Shown here: positions 24,695 to 32,876 of the stretch, piece after piece
How the letters are laid out: each line of letters starts with the position of its first letter
How positions within the stretch are numbered: the first letter of the stretch is position 1
Assembly: GCA_021604505.1 (NCBI GenBank)
Contig: BQJC01000004.1
Location: 24,117 to 88,116, forward strand
Reading direction: 5' to 3'
Origin: Nitrospinaceae bacterium
GTDB taxonomy: Bacteria > Nitrospinota > Nitrospinia > Nitrospinales > VA-1
DNA: 64,000 bases
The notes under the pieces: generated by a model
The model's database searches: none
Told to the model about the DNA's origin: nothing
The model's input: only the letters and a program-made list of their open reading frames with translations
Position numbers and translations under genes: made by a program

Positions 24695-25210
24695 ATGCCA
24701 CGCGTTACTGTCACACGCGATAAATTCCTTGAAGACCTCCAAGCCCGTACTTTTTCAGATGTTATGAATGATCCAGAGCAACCCTTCGATGAAGTTCTGG
24801 AATTTTTTAATGATGAGAACAGGCAACGCAGGTTGGAGGAATCTGAGATTCACCACGACAGACCTCCTTTGGCGGGTGTCGTCCGAGAGCTTGAATCGCA
24901 TTCAATCATCGGTCAGATTCTGGCAGAGACGAGCACTCAGAGGAGCAAGCGATTGCGGCAGGCAGTTGGCGTGGTGGTGCGTATGATCATGGAGGCACGT
25001 GGTTGGCAGAAAACGGGTCGTAAAGGATCGCTGGGAGTTCGGGACGGTAAAAAATCGGCGGAACTCAACCACAACACGGGCGGGCTGGCATTTTGGTTCA
25101 TTCGTGCCGAGCGCTACCAGCTTGCTGAGGGAATGCCCTTCCAATCCGTGCGAGAGCACTATCAAAAACTTGAATCCTCAGAGTCACAGCCATCACTCAA
25201 GGAAAGCTAA
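24695..25210 (+). CDS. Hypothetical cytoplasmic protein, 171 residues
   Basis: Charged and helical, no signal or membrane segment. The central part (TSTQRSKRLRQAVGVVVRMIMEARGWQKTGRKGSLGVRDGK) is basic and might bind nucleic acid. The C-terminus (LNHNTGGLAFWFIRAERYQL) ends in a helix. No family is recognised. It precedes the DUF1611 gene by about 85 bp on the same strand. It could be part of the accessory block rather than of that pathway. Confidence 0.5.
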   Translation: MPRVTVTRDKFLEDLQARTFSDVMNDPEQPFDEVLEFFNDENRQRRLEESEIHHDRPPLAGVVRELESHSIIGQILAETSTQRSKRLRQAVGVVVRMIMEARGWQKTGRKGSLGVRDGKKSAELNHNTGGLAFWFIRAERYQLAEGMPFQSVREHYQKLESSESQPSLKES

Positions 25211-25295
25211 TACGTATTCTTCCAAAAAGGAAAACATGAAAAACAGTCCAATTAAGTTGGTCCAAAGGAAAAAAGAAGTGGGTAGGAGGAGCAGG

Positions 25296-26489
25296 GTGAG
25301 CAAGAAAAAAACGGCCCTGATTTATTGCGAAAATCAATTTGGCTTAGTGGACGGAAAAACCGCCGCAGCGTTAGTCCGGCATTCTGAAACTTATACCATT
25401 GTTGGGATAATTGACAGCTCATTAGCTGGCAAGGATGCAGGGGAAGCATTAGGGGAAGGGAAATTAGGTGTTCCTATTTTTTCCAGTTTAAATGACGCCT
25501 TGAGTCAACTTTCAGAGGTTCCCAATTGTTACATTTATGGGAAAGCTCTCTTAGATCCTTATATACCTAGCGAAGAAAGATCTCTCATCCTGGAAGCCAT
25601 GGAAAATGGGATGGATATCATTAACGGTCTGCATCAGTTTTTCTCAGAAGATCGAGAGTTTATTCAAACGGCCGCACAATACGATATTGAAATCAAAGAC
25701 ATCAGAAAACCTCCGCGATTAAAAGACTTACATGTTTTTACGGGCCAAATATCCAAAGTAAATGTTCCTGTGATTGCCGTCTTAGGCACTGATTGTGCCT
25801 GCGGAAAAATGACCACCGCAGTAGAGCTCAACAAAACCCTAAATAATCTAGGCATAAAGTCGGTACTAGTCGCGACAGGTCAAACCAGCTTGATGCAGGG
25901 AGCAATGTATGGTGTTTCCATCGATGCACTTATTTCTCAGTTCGTGATCGGTGAAATTGAAAACTCTATTATAGAAGCGTTTGATAACGAAAACCCCGAC
26001 ATCATTTTAGTGGAGGGACAGAGTGCTGTCAGTCATCCCGCTTTCATGGGTTCTCTCGGCATATTGAAAGGAAGCATGGCCGATGGCATTATCCTTCAAC
26101 ATCCCCCTGCCAGGAAGTTCCGGTGCGATTTTCCTGGTTTGCCGATGCCAACGATTAAAAGCGAAATTCAACTAATTGAAACGATTTCAGATGCGAAAGT
26201 GATAGCGATCGCATTGAGCCATGAAAACCTGGCCGACGAAGAAATTCAAAAAGTCATACCGGAATATGAAAAACAGTTTCACTTGCCGACGACTGATGCA
26301 TTGAAGCATGGATGCCAAAAACTTGTTCAAGCATTGAGCGATAATTTTCCAAAGTTGAATCGAAAGATTAATCGGGAAAATTTTATTTTTTTCTCGGAAA
26401 TGCAACCGCGCAAGCTTAACCATCTAAAAGAAATTGATGAATTCGTTCATGCCAAGAATAGAAATTGCCTTATCCCAAATACGAGATAA
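25296..26489 (+). CDS. DUF1611 (DgcN-like) P-loop protein
   Basis: 397 residues from a GTG at 25296, chosen because a perfect AGGAGG lies 6 nt upstream and because MSKKKTALIYCENQFG matches the usual family start; an ATG at 25236 is the alternative. The N-terminal Rossmann-like DUF1611 domain (IVGIIDSSLAGKDAGE) is followed by the C-terminal P-loop domain with GTDCACGKMTTAVEL. Characterised members (DgcN) N-acetylate D-glutamate. Here the next gene, overlapping by about 40 bp, is a PLP amino-acid racemase, so the pair probably acts on a D-amino acid (inference). Confidence 0.82.
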   Translation: MSKKKTALIYCENQFGLVDGKTAAALVRHSETYTIVGIIDSSLAGKDAGEALGEGKLGVPIFSSLNDALSQLSEVPNCYIYGKALLDPYIPSEERSLILEAMENGMDIINGLHQFFSEDREFIQTAAQYDIEIKDIRKPPRLKDLHVFTGQISKVNVPVIAVLGTDCACGKMTTAVELNKTLNNLGIKSVLVATGQTSLMQGAMYGVSIDALISQFVIGEIENSIIEAFDNENPDIILVEGQSAVSHPAFMGSLGILKGSMADGIILQHPPARKFRCDFPGLPMPTIKSEIQLIETISDAKVIAIALSHENLADEEIQKVIPEYEKQFHLPTTDALKHGCQKLVQALSDNFPKLNRKINRENFIFFSEMQPRKLNHLKEIDEFVHAKNRNCLIPNTR

Positions 26490-27522
26490 TGCCCGGATGC
26501 TCTCCGAACTTTATGGGCAAAAAGGTATTTCCTTAATGGGGGTTTCGAAAGCGGTGCTGGGAGAACCTTCTATTGTCGAGGCAATGATTCAGGGCGGAGT
26601 CAAGTATATTGCTGATTCACGCATTGAAAACATAGAAAAGATGAAAAATGCGGGGATATCAACTCAGTTTGTTCTTCTGCGCACTCCCTTAAGTCAAGCT
26701 GAGTCCGTTGTTAAAAATTCTGACATTAGTTTAAACACCGAGATCGAGACACTTAAGAAACTTTCCTGTTATGCGAAAGCGCAAAACAAAATTCACCAGG
26801 TAATTGTAATGGTTGAGCTGGGTGATTTGCGTGAAGGTGTGCTTCCATGCGACCTCCCGCTGTTTATCCGGGAGACTCTTTCTCTACCCCATATAAAAGT
26901 TGTTGGTATTGGCTGCAACCTGGCTTGTTATGGGGGAATTAAGCCGGATAGTGAAAATATGAATGCACTATCTGAACTGGTCAATGACATTGAAAAAGAG
27001 TTTCAAATTAGTTTGGAAATAATTTCGGGCGGAAATTCGGCAAATTATTTGTGGTATCAATCTGCTCAAGATGTCGGCAGGGTTAACAATCTCCGCATGG
27101 GTGAATCCATTCTATTGGGTCGTGAAACTGTGAACCGGAAAGCCATTCCAGGTTTGCACACGCAAGCATTCCAACTCATCGCCGAAGTCATCGAGTCCAA
27201 AAAAAAACCATCCCTTCCATATGGCGACCCCTGTCAGGATGCCTTTGGCAATTATCCTGATTTTCAGGATCGAGGCATTCGCCAGAGAGTGATTATTGCT
27301 TTGGGCAGGCAGGACATCCAGCCCTGCAGCTTAAAATCCAATAATACGTTGGAAACACTGGGAGCCAGCAGTGATCATATTATTTTCGACAGCGATAACA
27401 AAAATTTACAGGTTGGAGACGAAGTGAGGTTCAACCTGAATTACCGTGGACTTCTTACCGCCATGACTTCTCCTTTTGTCAGTAAGCAATTTGTAAATTG
27501 TGATCGTCACCCAGCGTTCTAG
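26449..27522 (+). CDS. Ornithine/alanine racemase-family (ORR-type) PLP enzyme
   Basis: 357 residues from the ATG at 26449 (MPRIEIALSQIRDNAR), which matches the family start; TTG 26434 and ATG 26437 are upstream alternatives. This is a fold-type III PLP enzyme: the cofactor lysine is K34 in LMGVSKAVLG. Conserved barrel segments (VELGDLREGV, ISGGNSANY, RMGESILLG) and a C-terminal domain typical of the ORR/YhfX group follow. Likely reaction: racemisation of ornithine or another amino acid. It overlaps the DUF1611 gene, so the two are translationally coupled. Confidence 0.85.
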   Translation: MPRIEIALSQIRDNARMLSELYGQKGISLMGVSKAVLGEPSIVEAMIQGGVKYIADSRIENIEKMKNAGISTQFVLLRTPLSQAESVVKNSDISLNTEIETLKKLSCYAKAQNKIHQVIVMVELGDLREGVLPCDLPLFIRETLSLPHIKVVGIGCNLACYGGIKPDSENMNALSELVNDIEKEFQISLEIISGGNSANYLWYQSAQDVGRVNNLRMGESILLGRETVNRKAIPGLHTQAFQLIAEVIESKKKPSLPYGDPCQDAFGNYPDFQDRGIRQRVIIALGRQDIQPCSLKSNNTLETLGASSDHIIFDSDNKNLQVGDEVRFNLNYRGLLTAMTSPFVSKQFVNCDRHPAF

Positions 27523-27570
27523 CTTATCCATAACAAGCATCGCTTTTTCAGAAGTATATTAGAGTATCCC

Positions 27571-27656
27571 CTCCCCCAGCCGCAGGTCAGCGTATAAGCG
27601 ACCCAGGTTCCTGGAGGAGCCGGAGGCTGAAGGTTTCGCTGACTGGCATTTTGCCC
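27571..27656. ncRNA. Hairpin-rich block, candidate structured RNA
   Basis: A 7-bp outer stem (GTCAGCG 27586-27592 with CGCTGAC 27637-27643) encloses CCAG-GTTC-CTGG and AGCC-GGA-GGCT hairpins; a GGCA-TTT-TGCC hairpin follows. The terminator begins 11 nt later. It could be the 3' UTR of the racemase transcript or a separate RNA. It matches no family I recognise. Confidence 0.35.
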
Positions 27657-27665
27657 TGGAACCAA

Positions 27666-27709
27666 AAAGAATAAGAGGCTTGCCCGTGGGGGCAAGCCTC
27701 TTATTCTTT
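27666..27709. terminator. 20-bp-stem intrinsic terminator
   Basis: Perfect inverted repeat: left arm AAAGAATAAGAGGCTTGCCC, 4-nt loop GTGG, right arm ending TTATTCTTT. It lies 144 bp after the racemase stop. Symmetric ends allow use from both sides. Confidence 0.85.
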
Positions 27710-27914
27710 ATATCCGCTTCCTTAAATACTCTTGCGATCAGCAGATCTCGTTCACCCTTTTTGTTTAATTCACCTAACAACATCTATTTAGTTGACTTCT
27801 TTCTTTTAAAGGCGGATTCTGTATATTCAACCTTACACGACCTTGGCTTCCATAAAGCAGGGAAAGGTAAATTTTCATACTGAAATTTAACCCTTTACCC
27901 CAAATGGAGGAACC

Positions 27915-27980
27915 ATGGCAATCCTAGTATTGATTCTTTTGTCTTTGACCGCATTGATTGGCGGAATGGTAAGTTCGTAG
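27915..27980 (+). CDS. 21-residue hydrophobic peptide
   Basis: An ATG 4 nt after GGAGG; the frame reads M-AILVLILLSLTALIGGM-VSS and stops with TAG. It is almost entirely one membrane helix, with no charged residue. Size and composition recall type I toxin peptides of the Ibs/Ldr kind, but also small membrane-complex subunits. Support: a ribosome-binding site, a terminator 100 bp downstream, and a second copy of the unit where most changes in the frame are silent or conservative. Confidence 0.55.
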   Translation: MAILVLILLSLTALIGGMVSS

Positions 27981-28078
27981 TCAAAACAACACTTATAGTT
28001 TGAATTCTTATCATCACTTTGGCTTAATTGCCAATCAATAAGTGCTCAAGTTCAGATCTAACTTCGTATGCAAAAAAC

Positions 28079-28112
28079 AAGGGGCTGGCCGAATGCGGTC
28101 AGCCCCTTGTTT
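28079..28112 (+). terminator. Terminator of the 21-residue peptide transcript
   Basis: AAGGGGCTGGCC pairs with GGTCAGCCCCTT (12 bp, one G-T) around GAATGC, followed by GTTT. Confidence 0.85.
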
Positions 28113-28220
28113 AGTTTTTGACTTGCACACCTCCAGTCCGACCCATCAAGGAACAACTATTGGAAACGGGAAAATAGCAAATCAGAATCCCAAATCAGCG
28201 GTTGGTTGCAACGAACTCAA

Positions 28221-30347
28221 CTAACTAAAGGCTTCGACCAGATTTTCTGGAAAATTGAGGGTGAATATGGTTCCTTTATTTGGCGTGCTTTTAATATCTA
28301 TCGTCCCGTTATGCCGATCCACGATATTCTTGCAAATCGCCAGGCCCATCCCCGTGCCGCCAAAATCGCTCTTTGCATGTAATCGTTCAAAGGGTTTAAA
28401 AATCTTTTCGGAATACTTCTCGTCGAACCCGATCCCATTATCCTCAACCATTATTTGAAGTTTACCGTCATCTGATGAATGACTGTAGATATTGATCACT
28501 GGAGCAACATCTTCCCTGTGATATTTAAGAGAGTTTCCAATCAAATTTTGAAACAGATGAAGGATCTGAACCGGATCGGCGACAAAATCCGGAATTTCAC
28601 CGACATTCACCGTCCCTTTGGTTTCGGAAATTCGGCTCTCAAGATTAAATAAAGATTCTTTAATAACCTCGTTTATATTGATGCGCTCGACCACGTGGGC
28701 CGCGGTTGTCACCTTTGAATAATTGAGCAGATCATTGATCAGTTCCTGCATTCGCATGGTCGCATTTTGCATCCGGTCGATATATCCAAGGGCCTGAGTA
28801 TCTATATCCTCCGTCTTGTCCCGCAATCGGTCCCCAAACAGGACAACTTTACGCAGGGGTTCTTGTAGATCGTGAGACGCGATAGCAACAAAGTCCTTGA
28901 GGGAAGCGTTGCTCAGTTCCAAAGCCTCTGTGCGCTCCTTGACAAGCCGCTCCAGGTTTTTTAAATGCCCTTCTAAAGTTTTCTCCGAGCGCTGACGCTC
29001 AATCACCCTGCCGATTTGGATCCCCACCGTATTCATGGTCTCCAGCAATTGATCCTCGCACTTCTCAACCCGGGGGGAGTAAAATTCGAGGACTGCCACG
29101 GTTTGCTCCTCAATAACCACCGGAAATGCAAAACCTGCCCGAACTCCGATCTCATTGGCCAATTGGGCTCTTGGAAAATTTTTATCTACGGTGACATCAT
29201 CAATCCATGCAGGTTTACTGTTCGCTAAAACCCGGCCAGGCAAACCTCTTCCTGACTTAAATGGCGTTTGTTCTGTAACCAGTACAAAGTTTTTAAATTT
29301 TTCTCTATTCTCGACGTACCACAATTTTGTTGGAGTCAGTTCCTTTTTTTTCTCATTGAGAACGTAAACGTGGCCCACCGGCCACCCCATAGCCAAACAA
29401 ACTGATGTCAGACAGGTTTGAGCCACTTCTTCAAATGTCTTCGATTCATTGGCGGAAACGGTGATGGTCTGAAGCAATTGCTTCAGAGATTCCTCTTGAT
29501 ACAGCTTCTTCTCTGCTTGTTTTCGTTTGATGAAATTTTCCTTAAAAACCTCCAGCGCCGAATAAATGTCGCCTATTTCATTTTTCTGTTTTACCGCGGG
29601 AATTTTCACCTCAATATTATCCCTGGCAAGCTCCAGCATCATTTGAGTTGCGTCTTTAATCGGATTTACCAGCCGCCGAATCCCAATGATATAAAAGCCA
29701 AATAAAACCAACCCTCCCGAAAAGACCAATAAGATATTCGAGAACTTTATTAAATTCGAATTTTGATTCCTGGTTAGAAGGGTTTCTTGAGCCGCCCTGA
29801 AATTAACGACCTCCTGAAACTTTTTGATGTTCCCCATGATCAGTTTTTTTTGTTCATCGTAATAGGACCCAAAGACCAAATGCCTCGCCCGGTCAAAATC
29901 CTTTTTCTCCACCGCGGCCATTGCGGCTTCTTCAGTCTTGATCAAATTGTCGGAATACCCTTTGGCTTTTTCAATATAGGTGAGTTCCGAAGGCAATACC
30001 TTAAGCTCTTTGAGTCTTTCGACCGCCTTATCCCTGGACCGGGTTTCATGAACCTCTCGCCAAAAATTGTCAAAATGGACTCTATCCCCAAATTGCACAT
30101 AACGCCGAATCTCATCCGTTAAATAGTCGGAACCGTTAGCCAGTTGCTGCCCGATACTTTCAAGCTCACGCTGCTGATTGATGGCTTCGTGTTCTTCTTT
30201 ATATCCGGCATTCATTTGATACACAGAAATGCCGACGAAGAGAAACAAGAATACGATCAGGGCGGCTATAAACCTGAAGGCTGAGAATAAGGTCATTTGG
30301 GCCATTGAACTCACGAGGTTCAGATCGTTTAAATTTCCGACACGCAA
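28221..30347 (-). CDS. Membrane sensor histidine kinase with HAMP and GAF domains
   Basis: 708 residues. TM1 (about 22-45), a periplasmic helical bundle (about 46-200), TM2 (about 201-224), HAMP (about 225-275), GAF (about 300-450), a coiled coil, then HisKA with the phospho-accepting His492 in SHDLQEPLRK and a HATPase domain with N (NLIGNSLKY), G1 (DNGIGF) and G2 (GGTGMGLA) boxes. There is no receiver domain. The SHDLQEPL motif and kinase end resemble the bacteriophytochrome-like group. No response regulator is adjacent, so the partner is unknown. The exact start is unsure; Met15 or Met18 are alternatives. Confidence 0.92.
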   Translation of the reverse strand: MRVGNLNDLNLVSSMAQMTLFSAFRFIAALIVFLFLFVGISVYQMNAGYKEEHEAINQQRELESIGQQLANGSDYLTDEIRRYVQFGDRVHFDNFWREVHETRSRDKAVERLKELKVLPSELTYIEKAKGYSDNLIKTEEAAMAAVEKKDFDRARHLVFGSYYDEQKKLIMGNIKKFQEVVNFRAAQETLLTRNQNSNLIKFSNILLVFSGGLVLFGFYIIGIRRLVNPIKDATQMMLELARDNIEVKIPAVKQKNEIGDIYSALEVFKENFIKRKQAEKKLYQEESLKQLLQTITVSANESKTFEEVAQTCLTSVCLAMGWPVGHVYVLNEKKKELTPTKLWYVENREKFKNFVLVTEQTPFKSGRGLPGRVLANSKPAWIDDVTVDKNFPRAQLANEIGVRAGFAFPVVIEEQTVAVLEFYSPRVEKCEDQLLETMNTVGIQIGRVIERQRSEKTLEGHLKNLERLVKERTEALELSNASLKDFVAIASHDLQEPLRKVVLFGDRLRDKTEDIDTQALGYIDRMQNATMRMQELINDLLNYSKVTTAAHVVERININEVIKESLFNLESRISETKGTVNVGEIPDFVADPVQILHLFQNLIGNSLKYHREDVAPVINIYSHSSDDGKLQIMVEDNGIGFDEKYSEKIFKPFERLHAKSDFGGTGMGLAICKNIVDRHNGTIDIKSTPNKGTIFTLNFPENLVEAFS

Positions 30348-30558
30348 GGAAAACTCTGGATCGGCTGGCTAGGAAAACCGGTCGAAAAACTTTTGGAGTA
30401 TCTTCTTAGAGTAACCCAGGTTAGATTTACAATCAATGAAAATTAATTCTATTGATTTGATTTTATTATGTTTAGAGTGGAAGGAGTTTATTGATTGGAC
30501 AGCTGGAAGGGAATCAACGTTCGGTTTATCTGGAGTTTTGCAGAATGGATCTCAAAGT

Positions 30559-31074
30559 CTATAGATTGCTCATCATCTCCCCGGCTTTCATCACAATTTG
30601 ATCCAGCATGACCCAGGGAATCTCGTAATCCTGGGTCACGACTTTAAATAACAAGACATTCCTGTTGCCGGAAGGGCTTATTTCCTCCCGGAAAAACATC
30701 TCGATAGGGCCGTTGTCCGTGATGTCCATATCGAATTTTTCCAGGCTCAAGACCCAGACGTTTTCTTCTTCACGCCAGTTTTTGTTTCCGGGAATCGTGG
30801 ACAAAAACTGTCTGAAAGTTAAAAATTTCTTTTCGTGGAAGGAAACATAGTAACCGGCATACCCGGTATCGGAAGCCAGGCTCTTATAAACAATGAACCG
30901 GTCTTTCCACTCATCGGGAGGCTCGGGCTTAAAAAAACATGCGGCGCAAGCCATCAATAGAGAGATTGCCAGCAAACGTAATTTTAGATTCAATGAAAAA
31001 TTCAAAAGTTCCTTAAAATCCCGGAGAGTCCTGCCAAATTCCGAGATCCCATAATTAGCATAAGATTTGCCCAC
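30559..31074 (-). CDS. Probable lipoprotein of unknown function
   Basis: 171 residues as drawn. The real start may be closer to LKLRLLAISLLMACAACFF, a signal sequence with two possible lipid-accepting Cys (LMAC or CAAC). The mature part (EPPDEWKDRFIVYKSLASDTGYAGYYVSFHEKKFLTFRQFL) is a mixed alpha/beta domain, no family recognised. It lies between the kinase and the pentapeptide gene, with gaps on both sides, so probably monocistronic. Confidence 0.6.
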   Translation of the reverse strand: MGKSYANYGISEFGRTLRDFKELLNFSLNLKLRLLAISLLMACAACFFKPEPPDEWKDRFIVYKSLASDTGYAGYYVSFHEKKFLTFRQFLSTIPGNKNWREEENVWVLSLEKFDMDITDNGPIEMFFREEISPSGNRNVLLFKVVTQDYEIPWVMLDQIVMKAGEMMSNL

Positions 31075-31206
31075 ATTTCAGCGTATTTCAGGGGAGAGCA
31101 ATTGTCAATTGATTGATTTTTATTTCGTTGAAGTGATATTGAGAAGATTTGAAATAGCGGCGGGTAAAGAACGTAATAAAACAGGAGGAGCCAGAGATCC
31201 CAAACG

Positions 31207-31776
31207 CTACAATCGGGTACATTCAAACCGGTCTTCAGAAAACCATCGGATACAGATATAGTCCGGAAGCACCGTTTCCCGGTTGATCATGGCCGATTGC
31301 AATTGTTGACAAGACAGTAAAATGGCCCCCCCAAGGTCCGCTCCCCAAAGATTGGCGCCCGAAAGATCGGCCCTCCAGAGATTGGCTTCCTTCAGATTAG
31401 CCAGTGTGAGTTTTGCCATGCTTAAATTGGCTCCAATAAGATCGGCTTTTTCCAGATCGGCCCTCACCAGGTTGGCGCTCGATAACTGCGCTTCATTGAG
31501 TTGAGCCTCCCTGAAATCGGCATCGACTAAATTCGCGCCGATCATTTTTGCATGGTTGAGTTTGGCCCACCGGAAACTGGAATTCCTCATATCGGCACAA
31601 GCCAGATCGGCCTTACTCAAATTCACCCCTTTAAAATCCCTCTCCTCTAGTTTTGCGCCGGTAAAATTCATTCCCACCAGATCCCGATAGCTGAGGTCTT
31701 TGGGCCAGACACGAGTGAAATTCATCTGAGGGCGGGACACGGCAACATTTCCTGAGCTGTTTTTTAGTAAGTTCAT
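31207..31776 (-). CDS. Pentapeptide-repeat protein
   Basis: 189 residues. From about residue 45 to 155 the sequence follows the A(D/N)LxxA rule for about 20 repeats (for example DLACADMRNSSFRWAKLNHAKM and ANLKEANLWRADLSGANLWGADL), forming a right-handed quadrilateral beta helix. A C-terminal capping segment has two Cys (CQQLQSA; YICIRW). Some such proteins mimic DNA and protect gyrase; others are secreted or of unknown use. No signal peptide. Nothing in the context fixes the role. Confidence 0.9.
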   Translation of the reverse strand: MNLLKNSSGNVAVSRPQMNFTRVWPKDLSYRDLVGMNFTGAKLEERDFKGVNLSKADLACADMRNSSFRWAKLNHAKMIGANLVDADFREAQLNEAQLSSANLVRADLEKADLIGANLSMAKLTLANLKEANLWRADLSGANLWGADLGGAILLSCQQLQSAMINRETVLPDYICIRWFSEDRFECTRL

Positions 31777-32159
31777 AAGCCTCTAGAAGGAATCAGGTTA
31801 AAAATGTAGAAGCGGCGCTGCACCGTGCCAATTGCAATCAGTATAGGAGTGCCGAATCCAGAACCTGTGAAGCTCATGTCACAATTTAGCAACGCTCAAA
31901 AAGTTGCCAACGACGATAATTTTTGACCAGAACTTCCGTTATTTTCATTCCCTCATTTATTACGAAAAAAGCTCACATAACCTGCAATTTTTCAATCCCT
32001 CTGCATTCTTGACACAGCCGTAACGAACAGGTGACCAAAATTTAATCTTCCTCTGGCACCCTGATCCAATCCAAAAACTCCCTATATCCAGGGAGATTGG
32101 AAACCACCCGACCCCGGCCGTTGGTTGGGCGGTTTTTTTAATTCCTGAAACCCAAAAGG
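31777..32159. other. Intergenic region with a hairpin pair ending in a terminator
   Basis: 383 bp. No gene up to 32060. Two successive hairpins follow, the second an intrinsic terminator, just before the transglycosylase gene. No convincing promoter is seen upstream. Confidence 0.55.
32066..32139 (+). terminator. Structured leader with an intrinsic terminator before the transglycosylase gene
   Basis: Hairpin 1 pairs CCAAT with ATTGG and CTCCC with GGGAG. Hairpin 2 pairs AACCACCCGACC with GGTTGGGCGGTT (one mismatch) and ends in seven T (32133-32139). It lies 20 bp before the ATG at 32160 on the same strand, so it could attenuate that gene or end an unseen RNA. Confidence 0.55.
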
Positions 32160-32876
32160 ATGAACAACGCTATGTCCGGATGGAAGCAGATAAAAAACTT
32201 ATTTCCCGTTTCTATGGCGTTCATTTTTTCCCTGGTGTTCATGGGCAAGACTCCGCAACCCATCAAGGGTCTCTCCCCTTTTCATTCCGCGGCCATTCAA
32301 TTCGAAGAAACGGTATTCTTAAAAATATGGGAAATCGCCAAGCAAAAGGAAATCGAGGAGCAGGAGGCACAGAAAAGGTTTCAACTCAGCTACGAGAAAA
32401 AGATAAAAGAAAAAATACGCAAGGTGATTTCAAACTACCAACGGCGGATGAACCCCGAGCATTTTGAAGAAATTCCGGAAATGATTCTCGCGGAAAGTAA
32501 AGCCTACGGTTACGATCCCATGTTCCTGACCGCCTTGATCATCACCGAAAGCTCATTCGACAACAAAGCGCGGTCGCACCGTGGAGCGATGGGCCTCATG
32601 CAGATCCTCCCAAGGACGGGAGTCGCGCTGGCGTCGGAAAAAGAAGTGGAGTGGAAAGGAAGCCCGACGTTGTACAATCCGGAAATCAATATTGCACTTG
32701 GGACGTATTACCTGAACAAACTGCAGAGCCGTTTTGGAGATCTCAATCTGGCACTGGAAGCCTACAATCACGGCCCCACAAGGCTGGACAAATATTTAAA
32801 ACGCGGTTACCAGCCCAGGCGCTATTCCAAAAAGGTTTTTCAAATCTATGAAGAGATAGATTTCGAGCCTTCCTAG
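32160..32876 (+). CDS. Lytic transglycosylase (SLT domain)
   Basis: 238 residues. An N-terminal hydrophobic segment (about 12-29) serves as signal or anchor, then a charged coiled coil (about 50-95) and an SLT domain (about 105-230). The catalytic Glu130 is in IITESSFDNKA, followed by GAMGLMQILP and EAYNHGP, the usual family motifs. It cleaves peptidoglycan glycan strands with 1,6-anhydro ring formation. It converges on the DJ-1-like gene, and the two stop codons overlap at 32873-32876. Confidence 0.93.
   Translation: MNNAMSGWKQIKNLFPVSMAFIFSLVFMGKTPQPIKGLSPFHSAAIQFEETVFLKIWEIAKQKEIEEQEAQKRFQLSYEKKIKEKIRKVISNYQRRMNPEHFEEIPEMILAESKAYGYDPMFLTALIITESSFDNKARSHRGAMGLMQILPRTGVALASEKEVEWKGSPTLYNPEINIALGTYYLNKLQSRFGDLNLALEAYNHGPTRLDKYLKRGYQPRRYSKKVFQIYEEIDFEPS

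Larger units (their letters stand above)
27812..28112 (+). repeat. Copy B of the roughly 300-bp repeat unit
   Basis: Same layout as copy A (22085-22392). Here the peptide gene is intact, while the T-arm part has decayed to AGTTCAGATCT followed by unrelated bases. Copies A and B are direct and bracket the block from the secreted-protein genes to the racemase. Confidence 0.65.
27523..28220. other. Long intergenic region with a structured block, terminator and repeat copy B
   Basis: About 700 bp. In order: a hairpin-rich block (27571-27656), a 20-bp-stem terminator (27666-27709), repeat copy B with the 21-residue peptide gene (27812-28112), its terminator, and about 110 bp without visible features. 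Confidence 0.7.

Noticed and set aside
24999..25295. Upstream extension of the DUF1611 frame
   Set aside because: It overlaps the preceding gene in another frame and lacks similarity to the family; GTG at 25296 has a perfect ribosome-binding site.
27559..27783. 74-residue minus-strand frame across the racemase terminator
   Set aside because: It reads straight through the 20-bp terminator stem and the hairpin block; composition is that of structured non-coding DNA.
32009..32046. TTGACA at 32009 as a promoter for the hairpin pair before the transglycosylase gene
   Set aside because: No acceptable -10 hexamer at 16-18 nt; the nearest AT-rich hexamer is 26 nt away.
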